64,000 bases of DNA from Apostichopus japonicus (GCF_037975245.1 NC_092562.1:29339554-29403553), one strand, 5' to 3'; counted from the stretch's first letter, positions 13,336-25,639 are shown. The notes: generated from the sequence alone by a model not told the origin. Made by a program: numbers and translations.

Positions 13336-13533
13336 ATGTTCTGCGAAACTCTGATGGGTCGAATTCACGTTTGCAAAACGCTTACGCAGAGTTTGACTTT
13401 GAAGACATTGCATGACAGGAGGTCAGATGTAAAAGTAGTGTGCAACAACAACGAACTTTTCTTGACTGTGAAAGCACGTCATCAGCCCTTTATTTCTTTT
13501 CAAATCGTTCCCTTACCTTATAGGCCTCAGAAA
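13336..13533 (+). other. Possible N-terminal extension or 5' leader of NAT-like copy 1
   Basis: The NAT frame remains open upstream to an ATG at 13336, adding 66 codons. The final part, TTTCTTTTCAAATCG...CTTATAG before GCCTCAG, looks like a splice acceptor (pyrimidine-rich, then TATAG), and in copies 2 and 4 the matching sequence follows several hundred bases of noncoding DNA. The extension therefore probably reads through intron and leader. Copy 3 keeps the same open extension (38058-38255). Confidence 0.4.
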
Positions 13534-14415
13534 ATGTCAGACGTCAAAGGTTACCAACAAGAAGCTGCTGCGTATCATCTCACCGAAAAAGAGGCTCATA
13601 CATTCATTGAAAATGTTTTATCCATGACAGACTTCTCGCAAAACCTACTCGATGACAAACTGGCTTTCTTAGACAAACTTATTTATACTATGCACCAAAC
13701 AATACCCTTTCAATCGGTCTATAGATGTAGCATTCCCTCGAAGGATAGACACAGACCATCCTTCTCTCTCATCAAAGAACACATGTTTAAGAAGTATGGC
13801 GGCACGTGCAAAACCATCCAGACCTTTTTCAAGTGTTTACTTGATGCCCTTGGCTATAAAACGGACTTTTTCCCAATAACCGTTTTGGGTCAAGAACATG
13901 TTGGAATCATCGTGCATGACTTGGCATCTCAGGGCAGCAAACATGTAGTAGATGTTGGCTGTGTGTATCCGACGTTCACAGCCATACCGTTAAACTTTGA
14001 GAGGGAATCCGAAATATACTCCGTTTCGTTTTTAAAGTACAAGTACGTTCGGAGAGCAGACGGCATTGTGGAATGGTTACACCAATCACGGAGCGATGAA
14101 AACGATTGGTTCAGGTTTGCAGAGATGGAGGTTACCAACTTGGTAACCGTTTCGTATTTCTTCGAGACTACCGAACGTGATTTTGCGGATCCATCGAACC
14201 AATTCAATAGTATTCTACGCATTTCGCATTACAAAGGGAACTGCTTCTTCAGCGTGAAAGATAACATCGTGAAATGGAGCGAAGAACCACAACAAAAACT
14301 ACTGAGTAAGAGAGTTGAAACAAAGGAAGAAATCGAAACAATGCTTCACGAAGAATTTCCCCAATTTCCAATTGAAATAATCAAACAATGTGTGTCAAAC
14401 ACATTGTTAACATAA
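13534..14415 (+). CDS. Arylamine N-acetyltransferase-like protein, copy 1
   Basis: A 293-residue cytosolic-type protein of the NAT family (usual length about 280-295). These enzymes transfer acetyl from acetyl-CoA to arylamine, hydrazine or related amines through a Cys-His-Asp triad. The triad is visible as C92 in YGGTC, H122 in GQEHVG and D140 in HVVDVG. The segment TIPFQSVYRC (about 56-65) matches the family's conserved N-terminal block, and ETTERDFADPSNQ (211-223) matches the conserved motif after domain two. The start is the ATG just after the acceptor-like TATAG/GCCTCAG, where all four copies begin alike. Vertebrate NATs also have an intronless coding exon behind a noncoding 5' exon. The loop between C92 and H122 is shorter than in human NATs and the H-to-D spacing slightly longer, so substrate preference cannot be assumed. 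Closest sister in the window: copy 3 (14 differences by eye). Confidence 0.85.
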   Translation: MSDVKGYQQEAAAYHLTEKEAHTFIENVLSMTDFSQNLLDDKLAFLDKLIYTMHQTIPFQSVYRCSIPSKDRHRPSFSLIKEHMFKKYGGTCKTIQTFFKCLLDALGYKTDFFPITVLGQEHVGIIVHDLASQGSKHVVDVGCVYPTFTAIPLNFERESEIYSVSFLKYKYVRRADGIVEWLHQSRSDENDWFRFAEMEVTNLVTVSYFFETTERDFADPSNQFNSILRISHYKGNCFFSVKDNIVKWSEEPQQKLLSKRVETKEEIETMLHEEFPQFPIEIIKQCVSNTLLT

Positions 14416-14603
14416 CAGTCATGAACAGCAATAGACATACATGGCATCAGTGGTGTATTCATTTGTATCGAAATCCAAAACGGATTTGCAATTTGACAGA
14501 ACTGGTGGCATACTTATGACACGTACGTTGTTATAACTAAGCCAATTACTTTTTCTCTTGCTACTTAGTATAGGATGTAACGTAAACCTCTGGAGTAACA
14601 AGA

Positions 14604-14609
14604 AATAAA
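14604..14609 (+). promoter_or_regulatory. Candidate polyadenylation signal of NAT-like copy 1
   Basis: AATAAA about 190 bases after the stop codon. It is conserved at 39326-39331 after copy 3 and missing after copy 2, where the equivalent 3' flank is deleted. Confidence 0.5.
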
Positions 14610-15600
14610 GCCTAACAAAGAATATTAACATTTTTTAAACCACCATATCACAATGTATGAATTTTATATTCAGACTTAGGTGAGAAAAAAAGCATTAAAA
14701 ACAAAAGAAATGACAACTTGTAATGTTTTCAAACTTTTGCTAAGATGCATTAATGTTATGTTCGACTGTTTTCAGGTATTGGTGCTTCGTTATAACGTAG
14801 TAGTTTCTCTGTTTTATGTAAACAAAAACAAATACGATAGCTTATTGTAATAATTATCGACAAATAATCCGATCGGTCAATCTGTCCATAATCCACTTTG
14901 ATCTAATATCTGAATATCATTCCATTAAATTGAGGGGTCAACTAGTGAAAACTTTTCGTAACTGTCAAAAACGGTTTATGCGGCTATTCAATATGAAGGC
15001 AAAATTACAAGGCAAAGAAGTAACCGGTAGTTTTTCGTAGTGGCTTTTGGTCTTGAGACAACTTCTTTCACTTTAATACAAGGGTGTAATCATTAATGTT
15101 TCAATGTGTAAAGGATCTGTCCGAAAATGTTCATGAAGCTGACGGCCAGACGATCAACTAACAACATGACGATGTCATTACATATCCAAAACTATTCGAA
15201 ATAATAACAAGACAATGTTGGTAGCGAATAATACTCCTCTGGTCTCAAATATTTTAGTATTTTCTCGTTTTCTAAAAGGTGTCATTAGTGAAATAAATGT
15301 TGCTTAATATTCAATTTTAATCTATTTTTCCTTTTATTAATATGTTATCTGAAGATTATTTCACACTTGTTCCTTTTTTCATATAGCTCATGTACCGCCA
15401 TTACTTGCTATATTGACTAACACACTTTTTTGTCAGTTTTCAAGCCCGCTGTAGAGCATTGATAGAGGTTGTTAAATGACAAACTATACACGCCAAATGA
15501 TAGCAACTGGCCTGACATATGGTAGCATACGCCCAGTAACAGCCCCATTGACTTACACACTAAATCACAAAAGCAATGTGGTCTCTAAGTCTAGATAGTT
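14610..15600. repeat. SD1 noncoding spacer downstream of NAT copy 1
   Basis: Collinear with 39332-40320. Part (about 14935-15420) also recurs inverted at about 53500-53870, beside NAT copy 4. No gene is recognisable. Confidence 0.65.
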
Positions 15601-15619
15601 CTCACTAGCTACACGCTAC

Positions 15620-15990
15620 CATCACCGGATAGCTGACGAGTTGGCCTTTCATGACATTATCAGTTTTTGTACCATGACGGCGCAGAATTTTTGCTATCAG
15701 AGCCGGAAGTTTTCGCCACTTGTAAACAACCTCTTCACTTAGTAGTATACAATTTTCGTACGCTGCTCCTGGGAAGCCTAAAGGGGTCTAAAATTTCCTC
15801 AATTAATCCATATTATTCACCACATGTACTTCCATTCATGTTCTTCAACAGGCAAGCCACAACAAAACTATATCATGTTTGATATCAGGTCAAAACATAT
15901 TTTCTCGTGCTGCTTTTTGGCACTTTTCCCGAAGGAGAACAATCACGCTGGTGGATATAGAGTCTAAAAGGAGTATGCCACCTTAAGTGA
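15620..15990. repeat. Local direct repeat, unit 1
   Basis: This unit (TTTTTGTACCATGACGGCGC ... TTTTCGTACGCTGCTCCTGG ... GGAGTATGCCA) recurs at 17830-18175. In SD1 copy 2 it recurs at 40370-40670 and 42870-43600, with a fragment at 42535-42610. The repeat therefore predates SD1. Function unknown. Confidence 0.75.
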
Positions 15991-17820
15991 TGAATGATTT
16001 TTTTTAATTCCAAAATGTTACTTTGTAGACGTCACAATTTTGTAGAAGTCACAATATAAACCACTACAGAATATTATGCAATTATCATTTTGGGTCCGTA
16101 AAGATGTATTATCAGCGATTTCAGTATTTACGGTGCAGTGTGTTAATACACATATGAGAAATACTGTGTAAGCAGTAACCAGGTCTACGTCTACAACGAC
16201 ATTTCCAGTAACCAATTTTGATAAGCTGGACCAATTTGGGTGCATTTATGTTTCTTGCAGGTTTTATTGGTATCCCTGATCACAGTCTACTTGGTCTGGC
16301 TTGCCCTACCTGCAGCAACATCATCCAGAAAAGGGTCAACGGAGGGGGGTGGGGTGATTTTACGTAACTGGCTCTAAAAAGTGATGAAAACTACTTTTGT
16401 TTAGCTCAGCTGATTCCTCCCAAACTGACCTACAGGAAATACCCCAATGTATTCCTGAACAGTTTGGAACATGTTGAACTGATATTTCATGTCACTCTAG
16501 TGTAACTGTTGAGTTACTAAGAATAAAAGAAGAGAATTGAAGGTGTTCTTTGCCAAACGCTGGATCATCGGGGTTTGTAAACCACAGCCTCATTCTAACA
16601 GTATGTACAGCAGTCTAAAAGAAAGCTTACTGAAATGCTATCTAGATACACTGTTAACCTCAATAACATGTCCAGTTAAAGGTTGGCATAGGTTGTAGAC
16701 AGTTATAGAGGAAGAGAGGTGGATAGAGGGGCATATTACATGATAAAACATTCAAATTTGTTGCTCGGAAAAGAACAACAACGACAAATTACCCTATTCT
16801 CCATTGTTGGCAAGCACTGGTTCCTGTAGTTACTACAGTTGATCTCTCATGGGAGCATCATTATATCTCTTTTGCTGTCAAAGTTGTTGAGGATGTGCTG
16901 TTACCTCATCTAACTAGTTGAAGTCTATTGATACCACACCCAATCAAAGCATATAGCTGTGAATGATGATGACTTAGCACATCAACTTTCTCTGAAAATT
17001 GGCAAAACAACAGAAAATAAATGACAGTGAGAAGGCTAAACAAAAAAACCTTGATGCACATATGCAGGAGCAGGAAATGGCACACCTTTGTGGATTATTT
17101 TAAATAAGAGTCAAAACATTCTCTGTGCAAGGTATTAGCACTCATAAGCCACACCAGTTAGGATACAGATATCATACAACGTTGTGCTACAGCTGGTTTA
17201 TACTTGGTCTAGGATACTAACGTAGCGCCATTGTGAACCTGAGACCTACGCCTAAAGCTAACAACATGATGGGTATGTCATGCATTGAACTGAGGTTTTG
17301 TCCTTAAAGTTAAACATCATTCACTTCCAACTTTAGCAAAAATAACATGAATTATGATTACCATGTACTTTAGGTGCACAAAGATGTCAAATATCACTGA
17401 ACTTAGTCGTTCACGTCACACACACACTGCAGAAATTAATTTTGGTCTGATTCAGAATGATTTTTAATTTCGTGCATTTGGCACCTTCTTAGCAGGTTGG
17501 AGGCAGAATCAAAGTACAGAAGCTTTAAGTAGGTCAAGGCTTATAGTTTATTGTTTATAGTTTATTGGGAAGGAAAAACTGATCAGACATACTCAGAAGG
17601 CTGTTCTAGTCTCATGTGTAGAACCACACATGCTCTTTGTGGTGCTTTTAGGCTTGAATACTAATTTATGCTTAAAAATCACTCAAGCGTGAAATGTTAA
17701 GTCGTTTTCTTGAAAACCATTTTTACACACCATATCAGCTACTTTGGTCCAAAAGTGGGACTTCAAGGACTTAAAATGATAAATTTGAAATTTTCGAGTA
17801 AGGTAGCAAACGCCCGTTAA
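15991..17820. repeat. SD1 noncoding spacer between local repeats
   Basis: Collinear with about 40680-42500. It includes a 75-codon minus-strand ATG frame (16018-16245) that is also open in copy 2 (40705-40932), but it has no recognisable domain. No gene is called. Confidence 0.6.
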
Positions 17821-17829
17821 AAGCACATA

Positions 17830-18175
17830 TGACATAGCACTATCAATTTTTTGTACCATGACGGCGCAGATTTTTTTTTTTTGCTATCATAGTCGGAAGT
17901 TTTCGCCACTAGTAAACAACCTCTTCACTCAGTAGTAAACAATTTTCGTACGCTGCTCCTGGGAAGCCTAAAGATATTCTATGTTGCCTCAATTGACCCA
18001 ATTTTTGCACGGTGTACTTCTATTCATGTTCTTCAACATGAAAGCAACAAAAATAGATCATTGTTGATAACAGGTCAAAAAGATGTTCTCGTGCTGCTTT
18101 TTGGCACTTTTCCTGAGGAAGAACAATCGGGCAGAAGGATATGGAGTCTTATAGGAGTATGCCACTATATCATGG
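17830..18175. repeat. Local direct repeat, unit 2
   Basis: Second copy of the unit at 15620-15990. It contains the ATAACAGG word at 18067-18074, which corresponds to the empty target of the hAT-type insertion at 43120-43494. Confidence 0.75.
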
Positions 18176-19014
18176 CATTTGTACCGTACCAGTGCATCTC
18201 ATATTCTGAGTAATGTATTGATGCCTGTGATGTTTTAAAAGAGTAAACAGATGAGCGATGGTTTTGATAACGAGGGTTTCATTCTGACATTCTTTATTGT
18301 GAACCAATCTATTTCTTGTATATGATGACTGCCGTTTATTTACTTTCATATGGCAGAGGGCAGTATTTACTTTTTCATTGATGTAAACTAATCAAAGCAT
18401 TACAATGCCCAACACACCTGTCGCTCTCTCGGAGTATTCCTACATTTGACCAACAAATTCTCGTTATTTTTACACCAACAGGAACTTTTGAGTTATTCTT
18501 TTTATGCTGCGCGCTGCCCGAGTGAACGAAACACAACGCAATTCGACCGTCGCAACGTGAAGAATCGTTAACAGTCGGTCAACGTGCGTGTCCTTAAACA
18601 ACGAATGGTCAACGTTTTGCCGCTTTTAAGTTGCGTAGGTTTCAGTCAGGAAAAGTAAACATACTCAACAACTGTGTATTATAGACTCATAGACGGCAGC
18701 GTGACGTGGTTCTCGACTAAAACTGTCTATATTTTCAACAATGTAACTATTCAAGGAGGCTGGGGCGGGGTAACTTTGAAGGAGTCCTAAACAAGCACTG
18801 GTCGTAAACTGTTTCTGTGATCATCGGTTGCAGCATCCGTTCTTTACATTCCAAAGTTACAGAATGAACATATCAGTTTTAAGAGTACAGAAAAATACTT
18901 GTTACTGTTATTTTTCATGTGAAACCAATGTTACTTCACATTTCGCTTTCGACATAGGTTAAACAAATTTCGTTAGTTTATATCTATCAACGGAATGAGC
19001 GGTAGAAATGGTAA
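18176..19014. repeat. Right end of SD1 copy 1
   Basis: Collinear with about 43605-44275. Similarity stops abruptly after AATGGTAAGACCAC, where this copy continues into a SINE and copy 2 continues into unrelated sequence. Part of the segment (about 18490-18730) also recurs inverted at 53290-53450. No gene is recognisable. Confidence 0.65.
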
Positions 19015-19019
19015 GACCA

Positions 19020-19145
19020 CTATGAATAGCCTAGTGGTTAGGGTGTCCGCGTGCAGAGCGGAAGGCCCCGGTTCGAATCCCGGTGGAGGCTAGAAGTTTT
19101 TTCACTGTTCTTGATTTTCCAACTTATTACGATTTTCATTTATAT
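19020..19145 (+). mobile_element. tRNA-derived SINE, copy 2
   Basis: A-box TAGCCTAGTGGTTAGGG at 19027 and B-box GGTTCGAATCC at 19070. Between them TCCGC/GCGGA encloses the 7-nt loop GTGCAGA, a perfect anticodon-type arm with U33 and pseudo-anticodon GCA. The T-arm CCCGG-TTCGAAT-CCCGG is intact, but the acceptor stem does not pair with the 5' flank. The body (TTTTTTCACTGTTCTTGATT...CATTTATAT) matches copy 1. Its 3' end leads into degenerate AT and then a GATA array. Confidence 0.85.
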
Positions 19146-19197
19146 ACCTCCATTTCATTAATATATATAAAAATATATATATATATGTATGTACATG

Positions 19198-20079
<882 letters not shown>

Positions 20080-20084
20080 TTGTA

Positions 20085-22500
20085 ACCTTTCGAATATGAT
20101 ATCTTTGTATGTATTAGTTTCCCTAGCCTTACTTTCAGAGACCCCCACTCCCTTGGCAATATCCGTTATCTGAATCCTGTTCCCGAGGCTCCGGGAGTTC
20201 AATCATGTCAACTCACGAACTATGCAATTATAGCTGACTTTATGCTGGTTAATTGTTATCGCTGATTTACGAAGCCTTTCATACCTCAACATGCTACATC
20301 TTTCACTATTCGAGGAATAGACATGGCTCCATAAACTATCCAATCATGTAGTCAGAATTTTCACAATGAATATGCATAACACAATCAGAAGACCAATCCT
20401 CTGTTCAATTATTATATTCGGCATAAAATCCATTCAAGAAGAGATTATATGATTACATTACAAACTACCTGTTACGTTCTTAGTCTCGGTTTTTAATGTG
20501 CAGCCACTTCAAACGTTTATGTTCCGCAGAGAGGTTCAGCAGCGATTATAAAGAAACTATTGAAAGATAAGAGACGTTACTTCGACAGTGAGACAGGTAA
20601 CAATTACTTTTAATTTTCTTATCATTCCATGATTGATATTTTAGTAAACGGACTTTCTTACTCGAATATTTGGGTAGGTTTATTCGATCGAAATTATCTT
20701 AATCCTTAAAATTTATTTTAAATTCAATCCACTAAGAAAAAGTTCAAGATTTTATTTTAAGCATATATCGTTTACATCCGTGCATAGTTAAGGAATGTCT
20801 CCATGGATATACATATTCCCCTATTTGGCAAGTTTCAGACCTTATTCTCATCTTGATCTCGCTTTATCTGCCTTAAAATTGTTCATCAATGCGATATTAA
20901 GAATGAACAACAGCTGACTGGTATTATGTTATGCAGACGTTTGGAAATGTTGTAGAAATACGAGTTTATGAGTTAATCAATACAATCTTCAAAAACCAAA
21001 ACATTTCGAAACGGAATTTTCTTTTAACTTACCCACTTAATTATTTCGACAAGTGGAATATTAATTTCACTAGATACTGTTGAGTTCATATTAACTTTAA
21101 GTGCAAAACCCATATATTTAACTAGCAAAACAGAATTGACCTTCACACTTAAATTAAATTTCAGTAATAAAGTCACTTAATAGTCGCGTGTCTGCTTGTT
21201 TATGCTTTAAAAACTCTTTCGTTTATATCAATAGTTCTGGGTTATAACGAAATCATGCATTAACCTTGAGAATTGGTTAGTATATAAACACTTGGGCTAT
21301 GTTTATATATATATAGACGCTTATATTTGTTAATACCTTATTTGCTCTGTTTTATGAGACTTCAAGTTAAAAGTAATTTAGTAGATATATGCAGGTATCC
21401 TGAATATTGTAAGACAGAAACACTGGCATGTAATTTCATGATGAATTAGAGGCCAGTCCAAACATTGTTTAATTTGACTGCATTTTAGGGACAACAATAG
21501 TAATACCCAACCATTACGTATTTATTATGTTATACATGTTGCCTTCTAACCATATTTCGGGGATGGGTTACTTATTGGTGAAACAAAGAAAGGGGAAATA
21601 ATCTTCACGTAACTTTCAAATTGATTCCCATGCAATGTGCAGTTACATTTGTCGATACCCATTGTGGTATTTAAGAAGTAAAATCTAATTAGTCTTACAT
21701 CCTCTTTTTCTTACATCCACTTTTCGGTCGTTGTCTACCATGATTGGGATTACAAAGTATACTTTACAGATAATGTTAAAAAAAGTCGTTTCTAAAAATT
21801 CCGATCCGATAATTAACAGTCCTTGGATAAATATTTGCATTTCAATATTTGCAAATTTGCATTCAGAGATCCTGGGTGTTGCTTTGTATGACTGAGCATA
21901 TGCATTAAGCTGCTGTCTGAAGTAATATCATCGGAAATGAACCAAGCTACCAGGAACAATCTTATACTTAGTTCTTGTTAAGTATGTAATGATGATGGTA
22001 ATTTAATGACGCTTATAGTTAAGGAACACGCCACAATCAAATGCTGTTCCTTTATTCCTTCATTTGCTCTGTATTGCTCGTTGCTAATGCATACAACGGA
22101 CAATCAAAAGACATACTTGTACATGCAGACAGGGAAAAACAATAAAAGATATCGACGCAAAATCGATTCAAGTCAAAATAAGCTTATTGAAAAATCCAGA
22201 TATTCATACCAAAGCAGCCAATACTTTACCAACTTACCTTCCAAAATATTTCTTTGAAATACACATCTTTGTTAATTCAACTAATCTTTCAAATAATCCA
22301 TAGTTCCAATAAGTGATGGGATTCCCTTTATGTTCTTATCAAGTTTCAGCAAAATAATGATACGATTCAAGAAGGACAAAACCATCCGCAAACAGCAAAA
22401 CAGGAAAACTTTGGACTTTGATACTGCCAAACTGTCTTATGGCTGACACTATACAAATGTAACCTAATAATAATGATAGAATTCAATGGGTGACCACTGC
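20085..22500. repeat. NAT module copy 2, noncoding upstream block
   Basis: Collinear with about 10005-13330 of SD1 copy 1 but lacking its AT arrays and SINE, and with the inverted block 56030-58560. Its junction with the GATA array is near 20085. No gene is recognisable. Confidence 0.7.
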
Positions 22501-23560
22501 TCTACGAAACTCTAATGGGTTGCAAAAAGCTTGTGCAGAGGTTCACTTTGAAGACATTGCATGACAGGGCTACAGATGTAAATGTAGTTGACAACAAAAA
22601 CGAACTATACTGGACTGTGCAAGTACATCGCAGCCCTTGTAATGATCTGAAACATTAAGAATCTCGCTTGTTAACAAGCGAGATTCTTAACGGCCAGGAT
22701 GCCGAAAAGTTATTTCTTAGTATTGCATTACAGGATAACAAGTTATGTCATCTACTCTGTAATGTGCTCTCCATACAGCCTTATCGTTCCAGTTCATAAT
22801 TGAGATTATTTGTGATTACTTGTGTTTTTTAATGTGGACACCAAATCTGGTTAGGATTTCTACTTGTCATATAATGGCTTGTTGTCATACCTTTTTGATT
22901 TAATGAAAGTTGCTCTTCTACGGATGTGTAGAAGGGACATCAAGTTCATGACTCACACATCGTAGAGCGGTACAAACATGAAAAATCCAAATATTTATAC
23001 CAAAGCAGCCAATACTTTACCAACTTACCTTCCAAAATATTTCTTTGAAATACAGACCTTTACTAATGAAACTAATCTCTCAAATAATACATAAATCCAA
23101 TTAGTGATGTGAGTCCCTTTATGTTCTTACAGTTGAAACTATGAAGTCTCCCCAAAATAATAATAATAATAATATTAATAATGCGATTCAATTGACGGAC
23201 AAAACGATCTTAAATGCTTCCGTTAGATGAAATCTCGTTACAGTTACTTTTCACGAATCTCAACACTTCCGTTTGGTGACAGAGGTCTAAATTGGACTTT
23301 GATACTGCCACACTGTCCTAATGTTGACACTATACAAGTGTAACATAATAATAATAATAGAATTTAATGGGTAACCAATGCTCTACGAAACTCTGATGGG
23401 TCGAATTCACGGTGTTTGTAAAACGGTTACGCAGAGGTTCACTTTGAGGTCGTTGCACGACAAGACTTCAGATGTAAAAGCAGTGAACAACAAGAGCGCA
23501 CTATACTTAACTGTGCAAGAATATTGCAGCCCTTGTAATGATCTGAAACAGTAAGAATCT
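22420..23560. repeat. Tandemly duplicated NAT leader region, about 0.9-kb period
   Basis: The block running from the TTTGATACTGCC word, through ACTCTGATGGGT-like sequence, to CAGCCCTTGTAATGATCTGA occurs twice: about 22410-22650 and 23295-23550. Only the second is adjacent to the NAT coding exon. The first copy may represent a redundant leader exon or promoter. Confidence 0.65.
22655..22690. repeat. Perfect 36-bp palindrome
   Basis: TTAAGAATCTCGCTTGTT is followed immediately by its exact reverse complement. In paralogues near 23540 and 55845 only one arm is present, so the second arm arose here as a templated inverted duplication. Confidence 0.9.
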
Positions 23561-24038
23561 CGCATGTCGCTAGGATGCAGAGGAGTTAATTCTTAGTAGT
23601 GCATTACACGATGACAAGTTCAGTCATCGACTCTCCATACAGCTTTATCGTTCCAGTTTGTAATCACGATTACTTGTGATTATTTGTGTTGTTAAAATGC
23701 GTACACCAAATCGGATTAGAATATCTATTTACCATACCATGGAGATTTTACCTCCATGGTCATACAATGGCTTGAAATAAAGTTCGTCTTCTACGGAAGT
23801 GTAGAAGGGACATCAAATTCATGACTCACACATCGTAATGCGGTACAAACATGAAAATTACACTTTGTCGTATATTGACGAAACATCAAAGGAATTACCA
23901 TTTTTACGTTAGGTGTGAAATGTGACACGCTAAGAGATGAAAATGATAACTTCGGAAAAAATCAACATTACTCCATTTCTCTTTTGAAATAAACTTTATT
24001 TCTTTTCAAATCGTTTCTTACATTATAGGCCTCAGAGA
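23561..24038. other. Probable 5' intron of NAT-like copy 2
   Basis: Noncoding sequence ending in TTTCTTACATTATAG before GCCTCAGAGAATG, a good acceptor. The equivalent segment is missing in copies 1 and 3 and longer in copy 4. A short hairpin, ACCATGGAG with CTCCATGGT, lies near 23738-23761. The donor was not identified. Confidence 0.45.
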
Positions 24039-24920
24039 ATGTCCGACGTCAAATGTTACCAACAAGAAGCTGCTGCATATCATCTCACCGAAAAAGAGGC
24101 TCATTCATTTATTGAAAATTTTTTATCCATAACCGACGTCCCGCAGAACCTACTCGATAACAAACTGGCTTTCTTAGACAAACTCATTTATACTATGCAC
24201 CAAACAATACCCTTTCAATCGGTCTATAGATGTAGCATTCCCTCGAAGGATAGACACAGACCACCCTTCTCTCTCATCAAAGAACACATGTTTAAGAAGT
24301 ATGGCGGCACGTGCAAAACCAGCCAGACCTTTTTCAAGTGCCTACTTGATGCGCTTGGCTATAAAACGGACTTTTTCCCAATAACCGTTTTGGGTCAAGA
24401 ACATGTTGGAATCATCGTGCATGACTTGGCATCTCAGGGCAGCAAACATGTAGTAGATGTTGGATGTGTGTTTCCGACGTTCACAGCTATCCCGTTCAAT
24501 TTTGAGAGGGAATCCGAAATATACCGCGCCTCGTTTTTAAAGTACAAGTACGTTCGGAGAGCAGACGGCATTGTGGAATGGTTGCACCAATCACGGAGCG
24601 ATGAAAACGATTGGTTCAGGTGTGCAGAGATGGAGGTTACCAACTTGGTAACCGTTTCGTATTTCTTCGAGACTACCGAACGTGATTTTTCGGATCCATC
24701 GAACGAACTCAATAGAATTCTTCGTATTTCGCATTACAACGGGAACTGCTTCTTGAGCGTGAAACATAACATCGTGAAATGGAGTGAGGAACCACATAAA
24801 AAAATATTGAGTAAGAGATTGGAAACAAAGGAAGAAATCGAAACAATGCTTCACGAAGAATTTCCTCAATTTCCAATTGAAATAATCAAACAATGTGTAT
24901 CAAACACATTGTTAACATAA
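24039..24920 (+). CDS. Arylamine N-acetyltransferase-like protein, copy 2
   Basis: A 293-residue NAT-family protein with the same plan as copy 1 and no frameshift. The triad is intact: C92 in YGGTC, H122 in QEHVG, D140 in VVDVG. Distinguishing residues include an N-terminal FLSITDVPQNLLDNK segment, RPP at about 74-76, RCAEMEV (194-200), FSDPSNELNR (217-226) and a C-terminal HKKILSKRLETK. The ATG directly follows an acceptor-like TTATAG/GCCTCAG, with no in-frame extension, which supports the common start of all four copies. The 3' flank is shortened: the stretch carrying the AATAAA of copies 1 and 3 is deleted just after the stop, and similarity resumes at TTGAGGGGTCAAC. Transcript termination may therefore differ. 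Likely role: acetyl-CoA-dependent acetylation of small amines, substrate unknown. Confidence 0.85.
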   Translation: MSDVKCYQQEAAAYHLTEKEAHSFIENFLSITDVPQNLLDNKLAFLDKLIYTMHQTIPFQSVYRCSIPSKDRHRPPFSLIKEHMFKKYGGTCKTSQTFFKCLLDALGYKTDFFPITVLGQEHVGIIVHDLASQGSKHVVDVGCVFPTFTAIPFNFERESEIYRASFLKYKYVRRADGIVEWLHQSRSDENDWFRCAEMEVTNLVTVSYFFETTERDFSDPSNELNRILRISHYNGNCFLSVKHNIVKWSEEPHKKILSKRLETKEEIETMLHEEFPQFPIEIIKQCVSNTLLT

Positions 24921-25332
24921 CAGTCATGAATAGACATTCTGTTATATTGAGGGGTCAACTAGGAAAAAATGTTCGTATCTGTCTTGAAACGGTTTATGTA
25001 ACCGTTCAATATTAAGAGAAACTCTGAAATTACGTTAACTAAGTGTTCAAAAGTTTTATCAAGCCAAAAATGGATATTGAACAGGCCCATGGCCATAGGC
25101 TAGGACCCATGCAGGCTATAACACTGCAGTATGGTTAGGCAAGGCCTAACGTTGCTCGTTAATACTTCAACACAGTACAGACTACAGCCTGTACAGGCCT
25201 TAGCATGCTATTTTGCTAGGGAATGGAAAGACTGTCGTATAAACTAGGCCTAGTACAAATAATGCAACTTGGAGAGAGGATCATGGGTAGGAGGGGTCAG
25301 TATGATTACACATCTAATCACTGTAGGGCCAA

Positions 25333-25412
25333 CATGGCTATCGCCAAATTGGGTAGGCCCTAGCCTAAAACTGAAAGTTAAGCTAGGCCTACCCAATATG
25401 GCGATATCCATG
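25333..25412. repeat. Imperfect hairpin, arms about 32 bp
   Basis: The left arm (CATGGCTATCGCCAAATTGG...) and right arm (25381-25412) are reverse complements with a few mismatches around a 14-base loop. In the inverted copy of this block (near 53090-53130) only a single arm is evident. Confidence 0.75.
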
Positions 25413-25639
25413 TAGGCTAGGGCCTAGCATAGGCCTAGGCAACTAGCTAGCCAAAGGTTTACAGAAAGAGTCACTTGGACTTTCAAATTTCTTCCATTTC
25501 ACCATAGGTAACACAATATCTTTACCACTGCATGCTAATGAAATAGTGGAAGTTGTGTTCCCACATCATGCTTCTAAGTTATTGTTCAATATCATATGGT
25601 AAAGTCTTGCCTTAGTTTTACTTTCCCAGCTAACACAAA

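Noticed and set aside
13929-14222. Antisense frames of 92-100 codons across the NAT exons, here and at 24434, 24591, 38651, 54146 and 54234
   Set aside because: They lie fully inside the well-supported NAT coding exons on the other strand and follow their codon structure.
16018-16245. 75-codon minus-strand ATG frame, also open at 40705-40932
   Set aside because: Short, no domain, only two recent copies, and no upstream or downstream gene signals. Conservation is explained by segmental duplication.
19020-19095. Functional tRNA-Cys gene
   Set aside because: Anticodon and T arms are intact but the acceptor stem does not pair with the 5' flank, and the sequence continues into a body shared with another locus, so it is a SINE.
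25080-25440. AGGCCTAGGC-rich stretch as a restriction-site cluster or CpG-like regulatory island
   Set aside because: Similar words occur at 53050-53250 and 60530-60850 and seem to be general genomic vocabulary of the host, with no gene start nearby.
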